NCBI GenBank assembly: GCA_963847595.1 | Contig: CAWKAJ010000002.1 | Span: forward strand, 1,240,001-1,304,000 | Reading direction: 5' to 3' | DNA from: JACWAE01 sp963847595 | Lineage (GTDB): Bacteria; Chloroflexota; Dehalococcoidia; SZUA-161 | Length of the DNA: 64,000 nucleotides | In this document: piece after piece, positions 24,041 to 33,079 of the stretch | Position numbering within the stretch: the first letter of the stretch is position 1 | Layout: each line of letters starts with the position of its first letter | Position numbers and translations under genes: made by a program | Notes under the pieces: generated by a model | Told to the model about the DNA's origin: nothing | What the model saw: the letters and a program-made list of their open reading frames with translations, nothing else | Databases searched by the model: none

Positions 24041-25504
24041 TCAATGTCTTTGCACAGACCGTATCAAGTTGCCCTGTTTATCTCTTATATTCACCACGAG
24101 GGGCATCTGTCCAGGTAAGGCATGGGTGGCACAGCCAAGGCAGGGGTCATAAGGCCTAAAGGCCATCTCCACCATATTGAGCATGCCCTCCTTTACCTCA
24201 GTGCCTTTAACGAAGGCTTGCGCAGCCTTCTTCACGGACAGGCAGATAGGCGCCGCGTTGTGCTGAGTGGCAACAATCAGGTTTACCTTTGTGATTATGC
24301 CGCGGTCGTCAGTCTCATAATGGTGGATTAACGTGCCTCGAGCTGCTTCGACGCAACCGATCCCTCTCCTCTTCAATCTGAGGTCCATATTGCGTATATC
24401 TCTACTGGTAAGCAGGGGGTCATTAGCAATCCTCTGCATGTGCTCCGCAGCCTGGAGGGCCTCAATCAACCTTGCCCAGTGGTAAGCCAAGGTATGGTGG
24501 CTTGGCTTACCACCCAGGGTGTCAAACATGGACTCATATTCCTTTTGCGCCAGCGGCGTCAACATGCCCTCAGCTACGTTCAGCCTGGCAAGAGGCCCTA
24601 CTCGATACAATGAAGTCCCCTCGCCATCATTCAAACCGTTCCATCCTATTTTTTTCAGATGCGTTAACCTTATATAAGTCCAGGGTTCGACCCACTCTCC
24701 TATCTGACTGACGTAATCGCGATAGTCGAATAGCGCGTATTCGTCCCCATTGGGCTTGATCACCCTCAACTTGCCTTCGTAAAAGTTAACCCGCTTGCTC
24801 TCGTCCACCAACCCCATGTAGTAGGTGTTCAGCTTATAAGCGTCACTGAGGACGAGTTTCAGGTACTCCTTGTTGTCCAGGACAACTTGCTTAAATAGTT
24901 CCAGAGCAAACCGAGCAAAGTCAACGCTGAAGTCGGCTGTCTCCCTTATCCACTTCCTCTCCTCCTCGGTAATACCTCTGGGCACCCCTCCGGGTAAGCC
25001 TCCTTCAGGATGGCATGGCTTGCTGGCGATGAGCCTTATTATCTCCCTGCACCGCTTCCTCACATCTATCACCTTGCCGCCGATGTCCATTCCTACCTTC
25101 TTTACAACCCCGACGATGTTCCTAACTGCAGGGTCGGCATCTGGACCGACTACAAAATCCGGGGCAGCCAGGAAGAAAAAGTGGACATAGTGGTCTTCCA
25201 CGTAAAAGGCATTGTACTGGAGCTGCCTTATCAACTTTGCGGTAGGGGTCGGCTCAACGCTGTACAGGTCATCGAGCGCTTTCGTAGAAGCCATATTATG
25301 AGGAGTGGGACAGACGCCGCAGATATTGGGCACTATCCTCGGCATTTCCTCCGCAGGCCGGCCGATACAGAACCTTTCGAAACCCCTCAACTCAACTACC
25401 TGGAAGTAGGCATCCTCCACATTCCCTTTATCATCCAAAAAGACCTCGATTTTCCCATGCCCCTCGAGCCTGGTGACCGGATTTATTGTTACCTTCTTAG
25501 ACAT
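24041..25504 (-). CDS. mvhA: [NiFe] hydrogenase large subunit (Mvh/group 3 type)
   Basis: 487-aa catalytic subunit that holds the NiFe centre. The N-terminal metal ligands are in IVPNICGVCPTPHNMAS (CGVC plus His), and the C-terminal ligands in DPCLGCATH. About 26 residues after His (ALPGQMPLVVNIRD ...) form the extension removed by a maturation protease in this family. VTRLEGHGKIEVFLDD at the N-terminus is the usual L1 box. With MvhG and MvhD neighbours it fits the F420-non-reducing/bidirectional group 3 enzymes. No maturation genes (hyp) or protease are in the window. It takes electrons from H2, or makes H2. Confidence 0.92.
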   Translation of the reverse strand: MSKKVTINPVTRLEGHGKIEVFLDDKGNVEDAYFQVVELRGFERFCIGRPAEEMPRIVPNICGVCPTPHNMASTKALDDLYSVEPTPTAKLIRQLQYNAFYVEDHYVHFFFLAAPDFVVGPDADPAVRNIVGVVKKVGMDIGGKVIDVRKRCREIIRLIASKPCHPEGGLPGGVPRGITEEERKWIRETADFSVDFARFALELFKQVVLDNKEYLKLVLSDAYKLNTYYMGLVDESKRVNFYEGKLRVIKPNGDEYALFDYRDYVSQIGEWVEPWTYIRLTHLKKIGWNGLNDGEGTSLYRVGPLARLNVAEGMLTPLAQKEYESMFDTLGGKPSHHTLAYHWARLIEALQAAEHMQRIANDPLLTSRDIRNMDLRLKRRGIGCVEAARGTLIHHYETDDRGIITKVNLIVATQHNAAPICLSVKKAAQAFVKGTEVKEGMLNMVEMAFRPYDPCLGCATHALPGQMPLVVNIRDKQGNLIRSVQRH

Positions 25505-25525
25505 CTTCTCAGCTCCTCAAGTTCG

Positions 25526-26491
25526 TTAAAACCTTTTTCTTCTCAAAAGCGAGACAGGCAACGAAAAACGATAAAAGTAGCCTGCAGGATCGTCTATTCT
25601 ACTGATAACCTTCTTCATCTCCTCATCATCCTCGGCATCGATGATAGATGCCAGAGCGGAGACAAACTTTGCGCCTGAGTCTATCACTCCCTCAACCGGG
25701 CCGAAACATCCCCGGCAGGGGATATTGATGCTGATACAGGATTCTCCGCACCCGCTGCGGGTTGCAGGCCCCAGACAGATTACTCCCTGGGCAAGGAAAC
25801 AAGAGTCAGGGTCAGCCTCGACCTCATGAATCCTTTTAATATCTTTCAGAGCTATCCTGGACGGTTTAGTTTTGTTTCGGGGGCAGGTATCACACAAGGC
25901 CCGGTGGGGTGACAATGTCGAACCTTTGGGGGGCAGTTTATTATCAAGCACCGCGCTCACGGCATTCATCACCAAATAGGCTGGAGGAGGGCAGCCAGGC
26001 AGGTAATAGTCAACATTTATCACCTGATTGAGGGCGAAAACCTGCTCATAGAATTTCGGCAGTGTCAGCTCTTTGCCATCGACCTGGCTTTTCGGTTGAG
26101 GATAGTTCCCTTTCGGGTTAACCACCGTCGGCGCATCCCGGTAGACCCAGTTAAATATATCCTCTTTCGTGGTGAAGTTGGCCAGACCAGGTGTTCCGCC
26201 GAAACAGGCACAGGCACCAAAGGCGAGAACCAGTTGAGACTTCTTTCTGAGCAATTTTGCTACTTCCTCCTGGTCGGAGTTCCTCACGTTCCCATTGACA
26301 ATGCTCAAGGCAATCTCGCCATCGCGCATCGCTTCGATATGGTCGTATTTGAAATCAAGTGCAACCGGCCATAATACCAAGTCAGTAGCGTTTGCCACAC
26401 GCAGAAGCACTTCGTTTATATCTACAACTGCCTCATCGCAGCCTCCACACCCGCCGAGCCAGCAAATAGCAACCTTCGGTTTCTCTGCCAT
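25526..26491 (-). CDS. mvhG: [NiFe] hydrogenase small subunit (Mvh type)
   Basis: 321-aa electron-transfer subunit carrying Fe-S clusters. The proximal-cluster ligands begin in VAICWLGGCGGCDEAVVDIN, and LAFGACACFGGTPG, YLPGCPPP and several later Cys (ALCDTCPRNK, SCFLAQGVICLGPATRSGCG, CISINIPCRGCFGP) supply three clusters in a small subunit without a Tat signal, as expected for a cytoplasmic group 3 enzyme. The gap to mvhA is 21 bp and to mvhD 18 bp, so the genes form one operon. Confidence 0.92.
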   Translation of the reverse strand: MAEKPKVAICWLGGCGGCDEAVVDINEVLLRVANATDLVLWPVALDFKYDHIEAMRDGEIALSIVNGNVRNSDQEEVAKLLRKKSQLVLAFGACACFGGTPGLANFTTKEDIFNWVYRDAPTVVNPKGNYPQPKSQVDGKELTLPKFYEQVFALNQVINVDYYLPGCPPPAYLVMNAVSAVLDNKLPPKGSTLSPHRALCDTCPRNKTKPSRIALKDIKRIHEVEADPDSCFLAQGVICLGPATRSGCGESCISINIPCRGCFGPVEGVIDSGAKFVSALASIIDAEDDEEMKKVISRIDDPAGYFYRFSLPVSLLRRKRF

Positions 26492-26509
26492 CTTAGATTC
26501 CTTTCTACT

Positions 26510-26932
26510 TTAGGCCACCGCCGTCTTGGCACGCTCTCCAAGCTTTTTCACAGGGCCAAGTTTTGCGATTCTGTCGCTCATCTCTTTCACAAGCTGCGGG
26601 ATTCTACCCCCTTCGGGATCAATAGAAAGCTCTATCCGTAGCCTTTCCTTCTCAATCCCATATGACTCAAGTATTTTATGGAGCAGGTAGACCCTCTTCC
26701 TCGCCTCATAATTGCCATCCTGGTAATGGCAATCGCCTCCACGGCAGCCCAGTATGAGCACACCATCAGCCCCACGCTGGAAGGCATTAAGTATGTGAGA
26801 GCTATCGACTTTGCCGCTGCAGATAATAGGCACCCAGTTCTTTATCTGCTTCGTCAGCGCGGCTTCATCATTCAAATACCCCCAGCTGAACTTGCAGGAA
26901 AAGGTCACCAATTTAGGTTCATAGCTGCTCAT
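26510..26932 (-). CDS. mvhD: MvhD-type hydrogenase iron-sulfur subunit
   Basis: 140-aa protein of the methyl-viologen-reducing hydrogenase delta family, a [2Fe-2S] protein linking hydrogenase to a partner such as heterodisulfide reductase. The conserved CSGKVDSSHILNAFQRGADG and GVLILGCRGGDCHYQDGNYE are intact. Cys13, Cys38, Cys63 and Cys68 are present. The usual N-terminal CxxC reads CKFS, so the second Cys is Ser16. The GltD-like gene upstream replaces the HdrA usually met with MvhD. It is operonic with 18- and 20-bp spacers on either side. Confidence 0.9.
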   Translation of the reverse strand: MSSYEPKLVTFSCKFSWGYLNDEAALTKQIKNWVPIICSGKVDSSHILNAFQRGADGVLILGCRGGDCHYQDGNYEARKRVYLLHKILESYGIEKERLRIELSIDPEGGRIPQLVKEMSDRIAKLGPVKKLGERAKTAVA

Positions 26933-26952
26933 TTCTTCTCCTCTTCAAGTAT

Positions 26953-28746
26953 TTATTGCAGAGACGCCACAACCTTAGCAATTCTCTGCTCAGTATCATC
27001 GTCAACCAATCTTCTGGCATCCGAAGGACAGGCTACTACACACATACCACAAGACTTGCACTTGAACATATCTGTAGCAGATGAAATTCTCCCATCAGTA
27101 TCAATCAGGTGGGCTGCATTGTAGTTACAGGCAAACACACATAGGCCGCAACCGCTACATTTTTCCCTGTCTACTTCAACCGGATACAACGACTTCTCGA
27201 AACCGATTGATATGCAGGCCTTACAGGACACGCAGGGGCCGCAGGTAATACATCTCTTGGCCTCCGCCCTGGCCTCTTCCAGCGTGAGACCTCTCTCAAA
27301 CAACTGGAAGTGCATCCTTTTCTCGGGAGGTATCCAGACCACTTCGGTTTCAGGCTTGTAGGACCTCCTCAGCGGAATACCATATCCCTCGTAGTCCCTC
27401 TTCCTGCCCTCCCTCATATCCAGGCCTCTCAGGTATCTCTCAATCGAGTCGGCCGCTACCATCCCTTCTTTCATGGCCTCCACCATGAATCCTATTCTCC
27501 TGACATCCCCGCCTATGAACACTTGCTCCTTACGCAGGCTCTGCAATGTAAAGGGATCGACCACGAGCCTGCCCCGTTCATCCATAAGCCCTTCCCTTTG
27601 CAAGAAAGCCCTGTCGGGCACCTGCCCCACGGTGATTATGAGCAAGTCTCCACGCAAATCAATGCAGTCAGCACAATCGAACTTAGGGTTAAAACCTTTT
27701 TCATCAAATACGCTGGTGCACGTGGGACAGTCGATCCCCTTGAACTTCCCATTTTCTCCGATAATCTTTTTCACACCGCGAGAGTAGATTATCCTTATCC
27801 CCTCCTCCCACGCTGCGCTTATTTCCTCTTCATCAGCAGGGATACCATCCCTCGAAGATTTATCTTCACACTCCAAACAGACAACGGTTACATCTCCGCC
27901 CAGCCTTTTTGCGCTCCTGGCAACATCGAAGGCCACATTACCACCACCGATTACAATCAGCTTTTTGCCCTTAAAATAGTTCGGCCCGATGTTGCCGTGG
28001 CTGACCTCATAGAGAAGGGTATGCCCATACATGACGCCGGAAAGGTCCTGTCCCGCTACTACTTCACCATCGAATGTCAAAACCCGAGGATAAGGTGTTC
28101 CCTTAGCCAGGAAAACTGCCTTATATCCCTCATTCTTCAGCCTATCGAGGGTCAGCTTGCCCTCACCCAGCTTCGTACCGAATTTGACATCTATCCCGGC
28201 AATCCTCACCAGATTGTCGAGAGTTGTCTTAAGAACCTCCTCGGGCAAGCGATAAAACGGTATCAACCACAAGGCCCCGCCCAACCGTTTGGAAGCTTCA
28301 AATACCGTTACCCTGTATCCTTTCTTGCTCAGGACGTAGGCGCACATCAGCCCGCCCGGGCCTCCGCCTATGACGGCGACATTATCCTTGTCCTTGACTA
28401 CACTGAATTCCTCTTTCTGATTCAGATAATCGGTATAGCCATCGGACAGGAACCTCTTGAGAAGCCTCCTCCTGACCGAGCCCCCCTTATTCTTATAGTT
28501 GCATTCGAGTTCACATAGCCCGCAGATATAGCCGCAGATGTTAAAGAAGGGGTTTTTATCATAGAGGTAATCGCTGATTTGAATTATGCCCTCCCTTGCC
28601 TTGTCCGGATCCTCCGGCAAGAGGGAGATAAGCACATTCGTCCGCTGGATATCTTCATTAATGGGACATTTTATCTGACAGGGCGGTAGAAACTGCTTTA
28701 CTGCCTCCTCGGCACGGGCTATCCCTCTGCTTTCAGTCTTCCACAT
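26953..28746 (-). CDS. FAD-dependent oxidoreductase with Fe-S domains (GltD/HdrA-like), hydrogenase partner
   Basis: 597 aa, first gene of the hydrogenase operon. The N-terminal helical Fe-S domain has C23, C27, C71, C75, C78 and C82 (CGYICGLCELEC), as in GltD. Two dinucleotide folds follow: VAVIGGGPGGLMCAY near residue 123 and LIVIGGGNVAFDVAR near residue 270. The C-terminal part has ITCGPCVSCKACI, then two ferredoxin motifs, CSGCGLCVFACNYNA and CKSCGMCVVACPSDA. The architecture is that of NAD(P)H:acceptor or ferredoxin oxidoreductases, probably taking electrons from MvhD to NAD(P) or ferredoxin, possibly with bifurcation; this is inferred. No HdrB/HdrC genes are present. Confidence 0.88.
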   Translation of the reverse strand: MWKTESRGIARAEEAVKQFLPPCQIKCPINEDIQRTNVLISLLPEDPDKAREGIIQISDYLYDKNPFFNICGYICGLCELECNYKNKGGSVRRRLLKRFLSDGYTDYLNQKEEFSVVKDKDNVAVIGGGPGGLMCAYVLSKKGYRVTVFEASKRLGGALWLIPFYRLPEEVLKTTLDNLVRIAGIDVKFGTKLGEGKLTLDRLKNEGYKAVFLAKGTPYPRVLTFDGEVVAGQDLSGVMYGHTLLYEVSHGNIGPNYFKGKKLIVIGGGNVAFDVARSAKRLGGDVTVVCLECEDKSSRDGIPADEEEISAAWEEGIRIIYSRGVKKIIGENGKFKGIDCPTCTSVFDEKGFNPKFDCADCIDLRGDLLIITVGQVPDRAFLQREGLMDERGRLVVDPFTLQSLRKEQVFIGGDVRRIGFMVEAMKEGMVAADSIERYLRGLDMREGRKRDYEGYGIPLRRSYKPETEVVWIPPEKRMHFQLFERGLTLEEARAEAKRCITCGPCVSCKACISIGFEKSLYPVEVDREKCSGCGLCVFACNYNAAHLIDTDGRISSATDMFKCKSCGMCVVACPSDARRLVDDDTEQRIAKVVASLQ

Positions 28747-29293
28747 TTTCTGGCCTCCTTCGCCGTCTATACAAGCTATCCTTTGATTACTGAAATGGGC
28801 ATATGCTACCCTTTTTATGAGTGGGGGAAATATAAATCTATAAGCAAAGGTTCAGGCCAGAGGCCTAAACCACCTCTAATCCCAAATATTACCAGCCAGA
28901 AGGCTTAACCAAAGCCCTCAAGAGATAGTGACTATCTTTCCCTGCGTTTCCCCGCATCAGTAGCAGCCCGCTCTTCTGCCACTAATTGTGAAATAAATCA
29001 CTATTCCCTATAGCATACAGTATAAGTTAAAATGCAGCAAATGTCTAGTAATTTGCTAACATCTGGCTAAAATTCATTTTTAGCCCGCAAAATTGCCCGA
29101 ATCAGGGCTATTTTTAAGATTCGAGACATCTCCGATGCCCTGACAGCGAATATACCGCACCACTCGGGGCCATAACTGGCCATCAGGTGCATATTTTGGC
29201 ACAAAAACTGCCCTTTCACATCTAAAATTACGCAATTATAAACTTTGAATTTTCTGCCGGGTAATTTTTCGTAAGTTATACATCCCTGACATT
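28747..29293. other. Long intergenic region upstream of the hydrogenase operon
   Basis: 547 bp without a supportable gene. It lies before the hydrogenase operon (minus strand) and after the HIT gene end. It contains a CRP/FNR-like palindrome at 28986-29003 and an AT-rich segment on both sides, so it probably holds the hydrogenase promoter. A stem TAGCCC / GGGCTA followed by TTTTTA near 29090-29118 has an 18-nt loop and is only weakly terminator-like. Confidence 0.5.
28986..29003. promoter_or_regulatory. CRP/FNR-family-like operator
   Basis: TTGTGA-AATAAA-TCACTA, near-palindromic, with two half sites of the TGTGA/TCACA type and a 6-bp spacer. It is about 240 bp upstream of the hydrogenase operon start. 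The spacing to the gene is large, and the regulator is not in the window. Confidence 0.4.
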
Positions 29294-29770
29294 TCAGACG
29301 ATCTTTTCTTTCAACTGAGCATAGGTTGAGGCCAAAGCTTCGGGTAACACTTTGGTATCTGATAATACCGGCATGAAATTGGTGTCGCCGTTCCAGCGAG
29401 GTACCACGTGGGTATGGACATGGCCTTCCACTCCGGCCCCCGCTACCCGCCCCAGGTTCATGCCGATGTTGAACCCCTCTGGCTTGTATGCCTCTTTTAT
29501 CGCCCTGGCGCTCTTCCTGACCAGGTCGAAGTGTTCAAATAGCTCCTCATCGGTCAGGTCATCGAGTGTGGCTAGATGCCTGAAGGGCGCTACCATAAGA
29601 TGCCCCGGATTATAAGGATAGTTATTTAGAATTACGAAGCTCGTCTTCCCCCTGAAGAGAATGTAATTCAGGCTATCCTTGTTTTCCGCTGGCTTCTGAC
29701 AAAAGATGCATCCTTTCGCCTTTTCGCTTCGTATGTATTCTACCCTCCAGGGAGCCCATATCTTCTTCAT
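29294..29770 (-). CDS. HIT-family nucleotide hydrolase/transferase
   Basis: 158-aa histidine-triad protein. The active-site motif is HVHTHVVPRW (His-x-His-x-His-x-x), and the N-terminal CIFCQKPAENKDSLNYILFR and FVILNNYPYNPGHLMVAPFRH are typical of bacterial HIT proteins, including a Cys pair that may bind zinc. Family enzymes act on nucleoside polyphosphates such as Ap4A or transfer AMP. GVEGHVHTHVVPRWNGDTNF closely fits the AP4A phosphorylase-like bacterial subgroup. It is a single gene, divergent from the Pta-N-like gene at 29934. Confidence 0.9.
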   Translation of the reverse strand: MKKIWAPWRVEYIRSEKAKGCIFCQKPAENKDSLNYILFRGKTSFVILNNYPYNPGHLMVAPFRHLATLDDLTDEELFEHFDLVRKSARAIKEAYKPEGFNIGMNLGRVAGAGVEGHVHTHVVPRWNGDTNFMPVLSDTKVLPEALASTYAQLKEKIV

Positions 29771-29933
29771 CTAGCCTCCTGTTACCCAAGGCCTGATAAT
29801 GACTGCCTTGGGCATTCTACCAGAAGTCAGCACTTTTTTCGAGACCGCTCGCTGCCTTGGACAGGTGCTGGAGATGTGATATACTTTAGGCCAGATTCGC
29901 CGAAACCAGAATCGGTGTTCAGACTGAGGGGCT

Positions 29934-30986
29934 ATGATGAACGCTTTGTACTTCACTTCTATTGGTGAAGCGGCCGGTAAGAGCGCGCTGTGTGCCGCAC
30001 TGGGTAGAATATTTAAGGCGCATGGCCGGAAAGTGGGGTACCTCAAGCCAGTAGCGGTTGTTGGCGAAAAAGCTGACACCAGCGATAAGGATACCGAGTT
30101 CATAAAACTTGCGCTGGCCCTGGAAGAACCGGTCGAGCTGCTTTGTTCAGTCTCTCTGAGCGCCAAGGATTTCCTTGCCTCTGCGAACGAAAAGGAACCT
30201 GGCTGGCTAAAAAAGGCGAAGGAAGCTTACGCCCAAGTTTCCCTGGGCAAGGATGTAGTTCTAATCGAGGGCGTAGGCGGCTTCAAAGCGGGCAGCGCCC
30301 AGGCGCTTGCAGGGAGCCGAATTGTGGAAACGCTGGGGGCCAAGGCGATCCTTATCGCCAGCTATGATAGCAGCCTGCGAGCAAGCCAAATCGTGGAAAC
30401 AGCCAAAGCTCTGGCGGGCCACCTGCTGGGCGTAGTTATCAATGCTGTGCCACAGCGCAGGATGGAATCAGTTAAAGCCACCATGGTAAAACCAGTAGAG
30501 CAAAGCGGCATCAAGGTTCTGGGGGTACTTCCTGAGGACCGCGCTCTGCTCACTGTCAGCGTCGGCGAACTTGCCGAGCATCTAGGTGGCAGCATAATCA
30601 ACTCACCGGAACGCTCGGATAACCTGGTAGAGGCGGTGATGGTGGGAGCAATGTCACCCGACCCTGCGATTTCCTACCTGAGCCTTAAGCAGAACAAGGC
30701 TGTCGTCACCCGTGGAGACCGACCGGATATCCAGCTAGGGGCTCTGCGGACATCAATAAGCTGCCTTGTCCTCACCAACAACATCAATCCGCTAACCAAC
30801 ATCCTGAGCCTAGCCAATGCAGGTAAGGTGCCCATAGTTATAGTGAAAGATGACACCCTACACACCATGGAAGCCCTGGAAGGGGTCTTTGATAAGGCAA
30901 AGTTCTCCCACGAGAAGAAAGTGGAGAGGTTAGAGCAGCTTCTGGAGCAGCACCTCGACCTGGAGTCTATCTACCAGGCAGCGTAG
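29934..30986 (+). CDS. P-loop protein of the Pta N-terminal/BioD-like type with DRTGG domain
   Basis: 350 aa. The N-terminus YFTSIGEAAGKSALCAALGR contains a P-loop; KVGYLKPVAVVGEKADTSDK and LIEGVGGFKAGSAQAL follow the dethiobiotin-synthetase/cobyrinate-synthase fold used by the N-terminal part of long phosphotransacetylases. The second half (VMVGAMSPDPAISYLSLKQN ... TRGDRPDIQLGAL) is a DRTGG domain. The phosphotransacetylase catalytic domain is absent, so this is a stand-alone regulatory or ATP-dependent protein of unknown substrate, similar to those found near acetate metabolism in many anaerobes. No ack or pta is nearby. Confidence 0.82.
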   Translation: MMNALYFTSIGEAAGKSALCAALGRIFKAHGRKVGYLKPVAVVGEKADTSDKDTEFIKLALALEEPVELLCSVSLSAKDFLASANEKEPGWLKKAKEAYAQVSLGKDVVLIEGVGGFKAGSAQALAGSRIVETLGAKAILIASYDSSLRASQIVETAKALAGHLLGVVINAVPQRRMESVKATMVKPVEQSGIKVLGVLPEDRALLTVSVGELAEHLGGSIINSPERSDNLVEAVMVGAMSPDPAISYLSLKQNKAVVTRGDRPDIQLGALRTSISCLVLTNNINPLTNILSLANAGKVPIVIVKDDTLHTMEALEGVFDKAKFSHEKKVERLEQLLEQHLDLESIYQAA

Positions 30987-31079
30987 GCTCAGCAGCACCG
31001 GTTTATTGCGGGGCTGTTTGACGGTTCCGATTGAAGACAGTAGCGAGGTTTAATGGGAGGGGTTGGTACCTAATCAGGG

Positions 31080-31466
31080 CTAAACCTTGCCAGCATCTGG
31101 CGGATTGGCTGCGAATAGCTTGGCACTTCCCGCCGGAATAGCTCCCCGCTCCTCCAGTGCCACTAACAACCTATGGGTCTTCTCTTCGGGCATGCCCAGG
31201 CCCTGAGCTAACTCAGACAGCTTTCCTCCGAGTCCGTGAGAACGTAAATATTCAAGCAGCGTGTTCTCGTCGCCTGCGTCTTGCGCCCCTCGTCTCCTCT
31301 TGCTCAGCATTGAGATTATGGTAACAGCCAATCCTATAACAATGACGAGCAGGATGAGTATCAAAAAAATGCGCGCGCTCAATAAAGGGGCCGTGCAAAA
31401 GACTGCCAATAACAATATCAGGACAACGAACCAGAGTGCATCAAGTGGCAATACCATGCTAGCCAC
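31080..31466 (-). CDS. Small membrane protein with winged-helix-like C-terminus
   Basis: 128 aa. Two hydrophobic segments near residues 8-30 and 32-52 are followed by KRRRGAQD and a cytoplasmic helical region, LLEYLRSHGLGGKLSELAQG ... KTHRLLVALEERG, which has the spacing of a winged-helix domain like those in DprA or transcription factors. It ends in a short disordered tail. Family not recognised; it could be a membrane-tethered regulator. The region lies 3' of the P-loop gene (convergent). Confidence 0.6.
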   Translation of the reverse strand: MASMVLPLDALWFVVLILLLAVFCTAPLLSARIFLILILLVIVIGLAVTIISMLSKRRRGAQDAGDENTLLEYLRSHGLGGKLSELAQGLGMPEEKTHRLLVALEERGAIPAGSAKLFAANPPDAGKV

Positions 31467-31799
31467 CTTTCCTCAATAGCCAAGCGAGATTTTATGAATT
31501 CGCGGTTAATATTCTATACAAATACTACACAAACGCAGCCATCCAAGTCAAATCATACAGTGATATTGGAGCGTTTACAAACGCCTTTATCAACCCCCTG
31601 TGTCACCCGTCCTTCCCTCGGGAAGGACCCCTCTGCAATCCCCATTTGCCAAACAGTCTCCATAACCCAATTGCCTATAGCGACGTTACTTAAGTTCAGC
31701 CACATTTACCCAAATTGTCTATGGAATTTGCACAAACAATGCATATAGAATTCTCCTGAAATTGTGTAATTTGTGGTATGACAGGAGGAAGGTCAGAAA
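31467..31799. other. Intergenic region, no gene seen
   Basis: 333 bp between two divergent small membrane-protein genes. It is AT-rich with no RNA gene or clear hairpin. GGAGGAAGG just before 31800 is a strong ribosome site for the next gene. Confidence 0.45.
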
Positions 31800-32312
31800 A
31801 TGACAACGAAATTGCATGTGGCAGGCAAAAATAATAACAGGCTGTTGATATTGGGGCTGTCATCCGGTTTCATCGCTACACTTCTTGTGACTTCCTTCTA
31901 TTTTATCGATAACCACGAATGGTACTGGGACATAGCTCCCGTTATTGGCGCTCTAATTGTCATTTTTGCGGCCTCCGGCGGCCTATTAGTCGGCCACAGC
32001 TTAGCTGGAACTCAAGAGAGGCGCCTGTGGCTGGTAGGGCTCGGGGGCGTCCTGGGGTTTGCCTGGATTGCCAGTGGCACAGTGGCTACGGCTGTCGGAT
32101 TCCTGGGCATGAACTACCTGCCTCATGGTTATATAGGTTGGGCTAGTTATTCCAACGGATACATGGTAGGTTGGGTGGACCTCAGTCTACTTCAGTTTGC
32201 AACGGCGACAGGACTTCTCGGGGGCTTCTGTGTAGGCTTTGGCTTTGCTCCGAAGTTAAAGGGTGCGTTTGAACCTTCAACCGCCAGTTTCAATAAAGAA
32301 TCGGAGGATTAG
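31800..32312 (+). CDS. Hypothetical membrane protein
   Basis: 170 aa with four hydrophobic stretches near residues 18-40 (LLILGLSSGFIATLLVTSF), 47-68 (IAPVIGALIVIFAASGGLL), 78-105 (LWLVGLGGVLGFAWIASGT) and 138-158 (LLQFATATGLLGGFCVGFG). The start has a GGAGGAAGG ribosome site 8 nt upstream. I do not recognise a family and see no conserved functional residues. It is a single gene. Confidence 0.65.
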   Translation: MTTKLHVAGKNNNRLLILGLSSGFIATLLVTSFYFIDNHEWYWDIAPVIGALIVIFAASGGLLVGHSLAGTQERRLWLVGLGGVLGFAWIASGTVATAVGFLGMNYLPHGYIGWASYSNGYMVGWVDLSLLQFATATGLLGGFCVGFGFAPKLKGAFEPSTASFNKESED

Positions 32313-32624
32313 CTCGGAGCCTGCAAATATCACTATCTAAACGATGCCCCGCGGTACTTCATGCTGTCTCAACTCCTTATTCGCTGGCCTGATTGCTGAA
32401 TTTAGCAGTTCTCTGCAACCCTCAGATTGTAAATGCATTCCGCCACGGAGAGGCAACGCCTCCAACCAGTATGAAATACGTTTACCTCATATCTCTCCAG
32501 TATTCGAGTAATAGGGCAGACAGTACAAAAGTAGGATACAATCGCGAGAGACGGTGTACTATACTTATTATTTGCAGGAAGTCAAAGCTGGCAAGATGAA
32601 ACAGCGTTGGAACAAGGGGACTCC

Positions 32625-33065
32625 ATGAACGCAGTGCTGCAGTTTATGAAGGACAGAATGAGGAAAGCGGTGGAGAGGGACCGCCGAGCCGAGCGGTATA
32701 TGGAAACAGCGTCTCGATTTATATGGCGATGGCGGGAGTCCCGGCTGCTGGCATTCGTGGCATTCGTGGCCCTGCTGGACTATGCCAGTACCTATGCCGT
32801 TCTGGCATTAAGCGGGAAAAGTTATGTCAACGAAGCTGGCTCACTCGCCAGTTGGGCACTGGATAAAGGCGGATTTGCAGGGCTATTCCTGGCTGACCTG
32901 GCCGCCGTCTTCGCTATATCACTCGTGGCTATAACCTTACGATTTGTTCTCTTCAGGTCCGGTTTCAGAGGTTTCGGACGGGCAGCCTTTGTGTTCCTGC
33001 TCGTGCCGTATGCGGTGGTAGCAATGGTCGCTGTGATAAACAACCTGCTATTGGCATACCTATAG
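32625..33065 (+). CDS. Hypothetical membrane protein (DUF5658-like)
   Basis: 146 aa from the ATG at 32625, chosen because AAGGGGA lies just upstream; an in-frame TTG at 32607 is less likely. It has a charged N-terminal region, then three hydrophobic helices. LLDYASTYAVLALSGKSYVN resembles the DUF5658 pattern LDYxTTxxAL...G..E.NP, and VNEAGSLASWALD fits it. Function unknown. The gene is convergent with the sensor kinase at 33080, with 14 bp between stops. Confidence 0.62.
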   Translation: MNAVLQFMKDRMRKAVERDRRAERYMETASRFIWRWRESRLLAFVAFVALLDYASTYAVLALSGKSYVNEAGSLASWALDKGGFAGLFLADLAAVFAISLVAITLRFVLFRSGFRGFGRAAFVFLLVPYAVVAMVAVINNLLLAYL

Positions 33066-33079
33066 CTAGCACTGCGCAC

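Noticed and set aside
27310..28518. 402-residue open frame on the plus strand
   Set aside because: Fully antisense to the FAD/Fe-S oxidoreductase; no ribosome site or recognisable family pattern.
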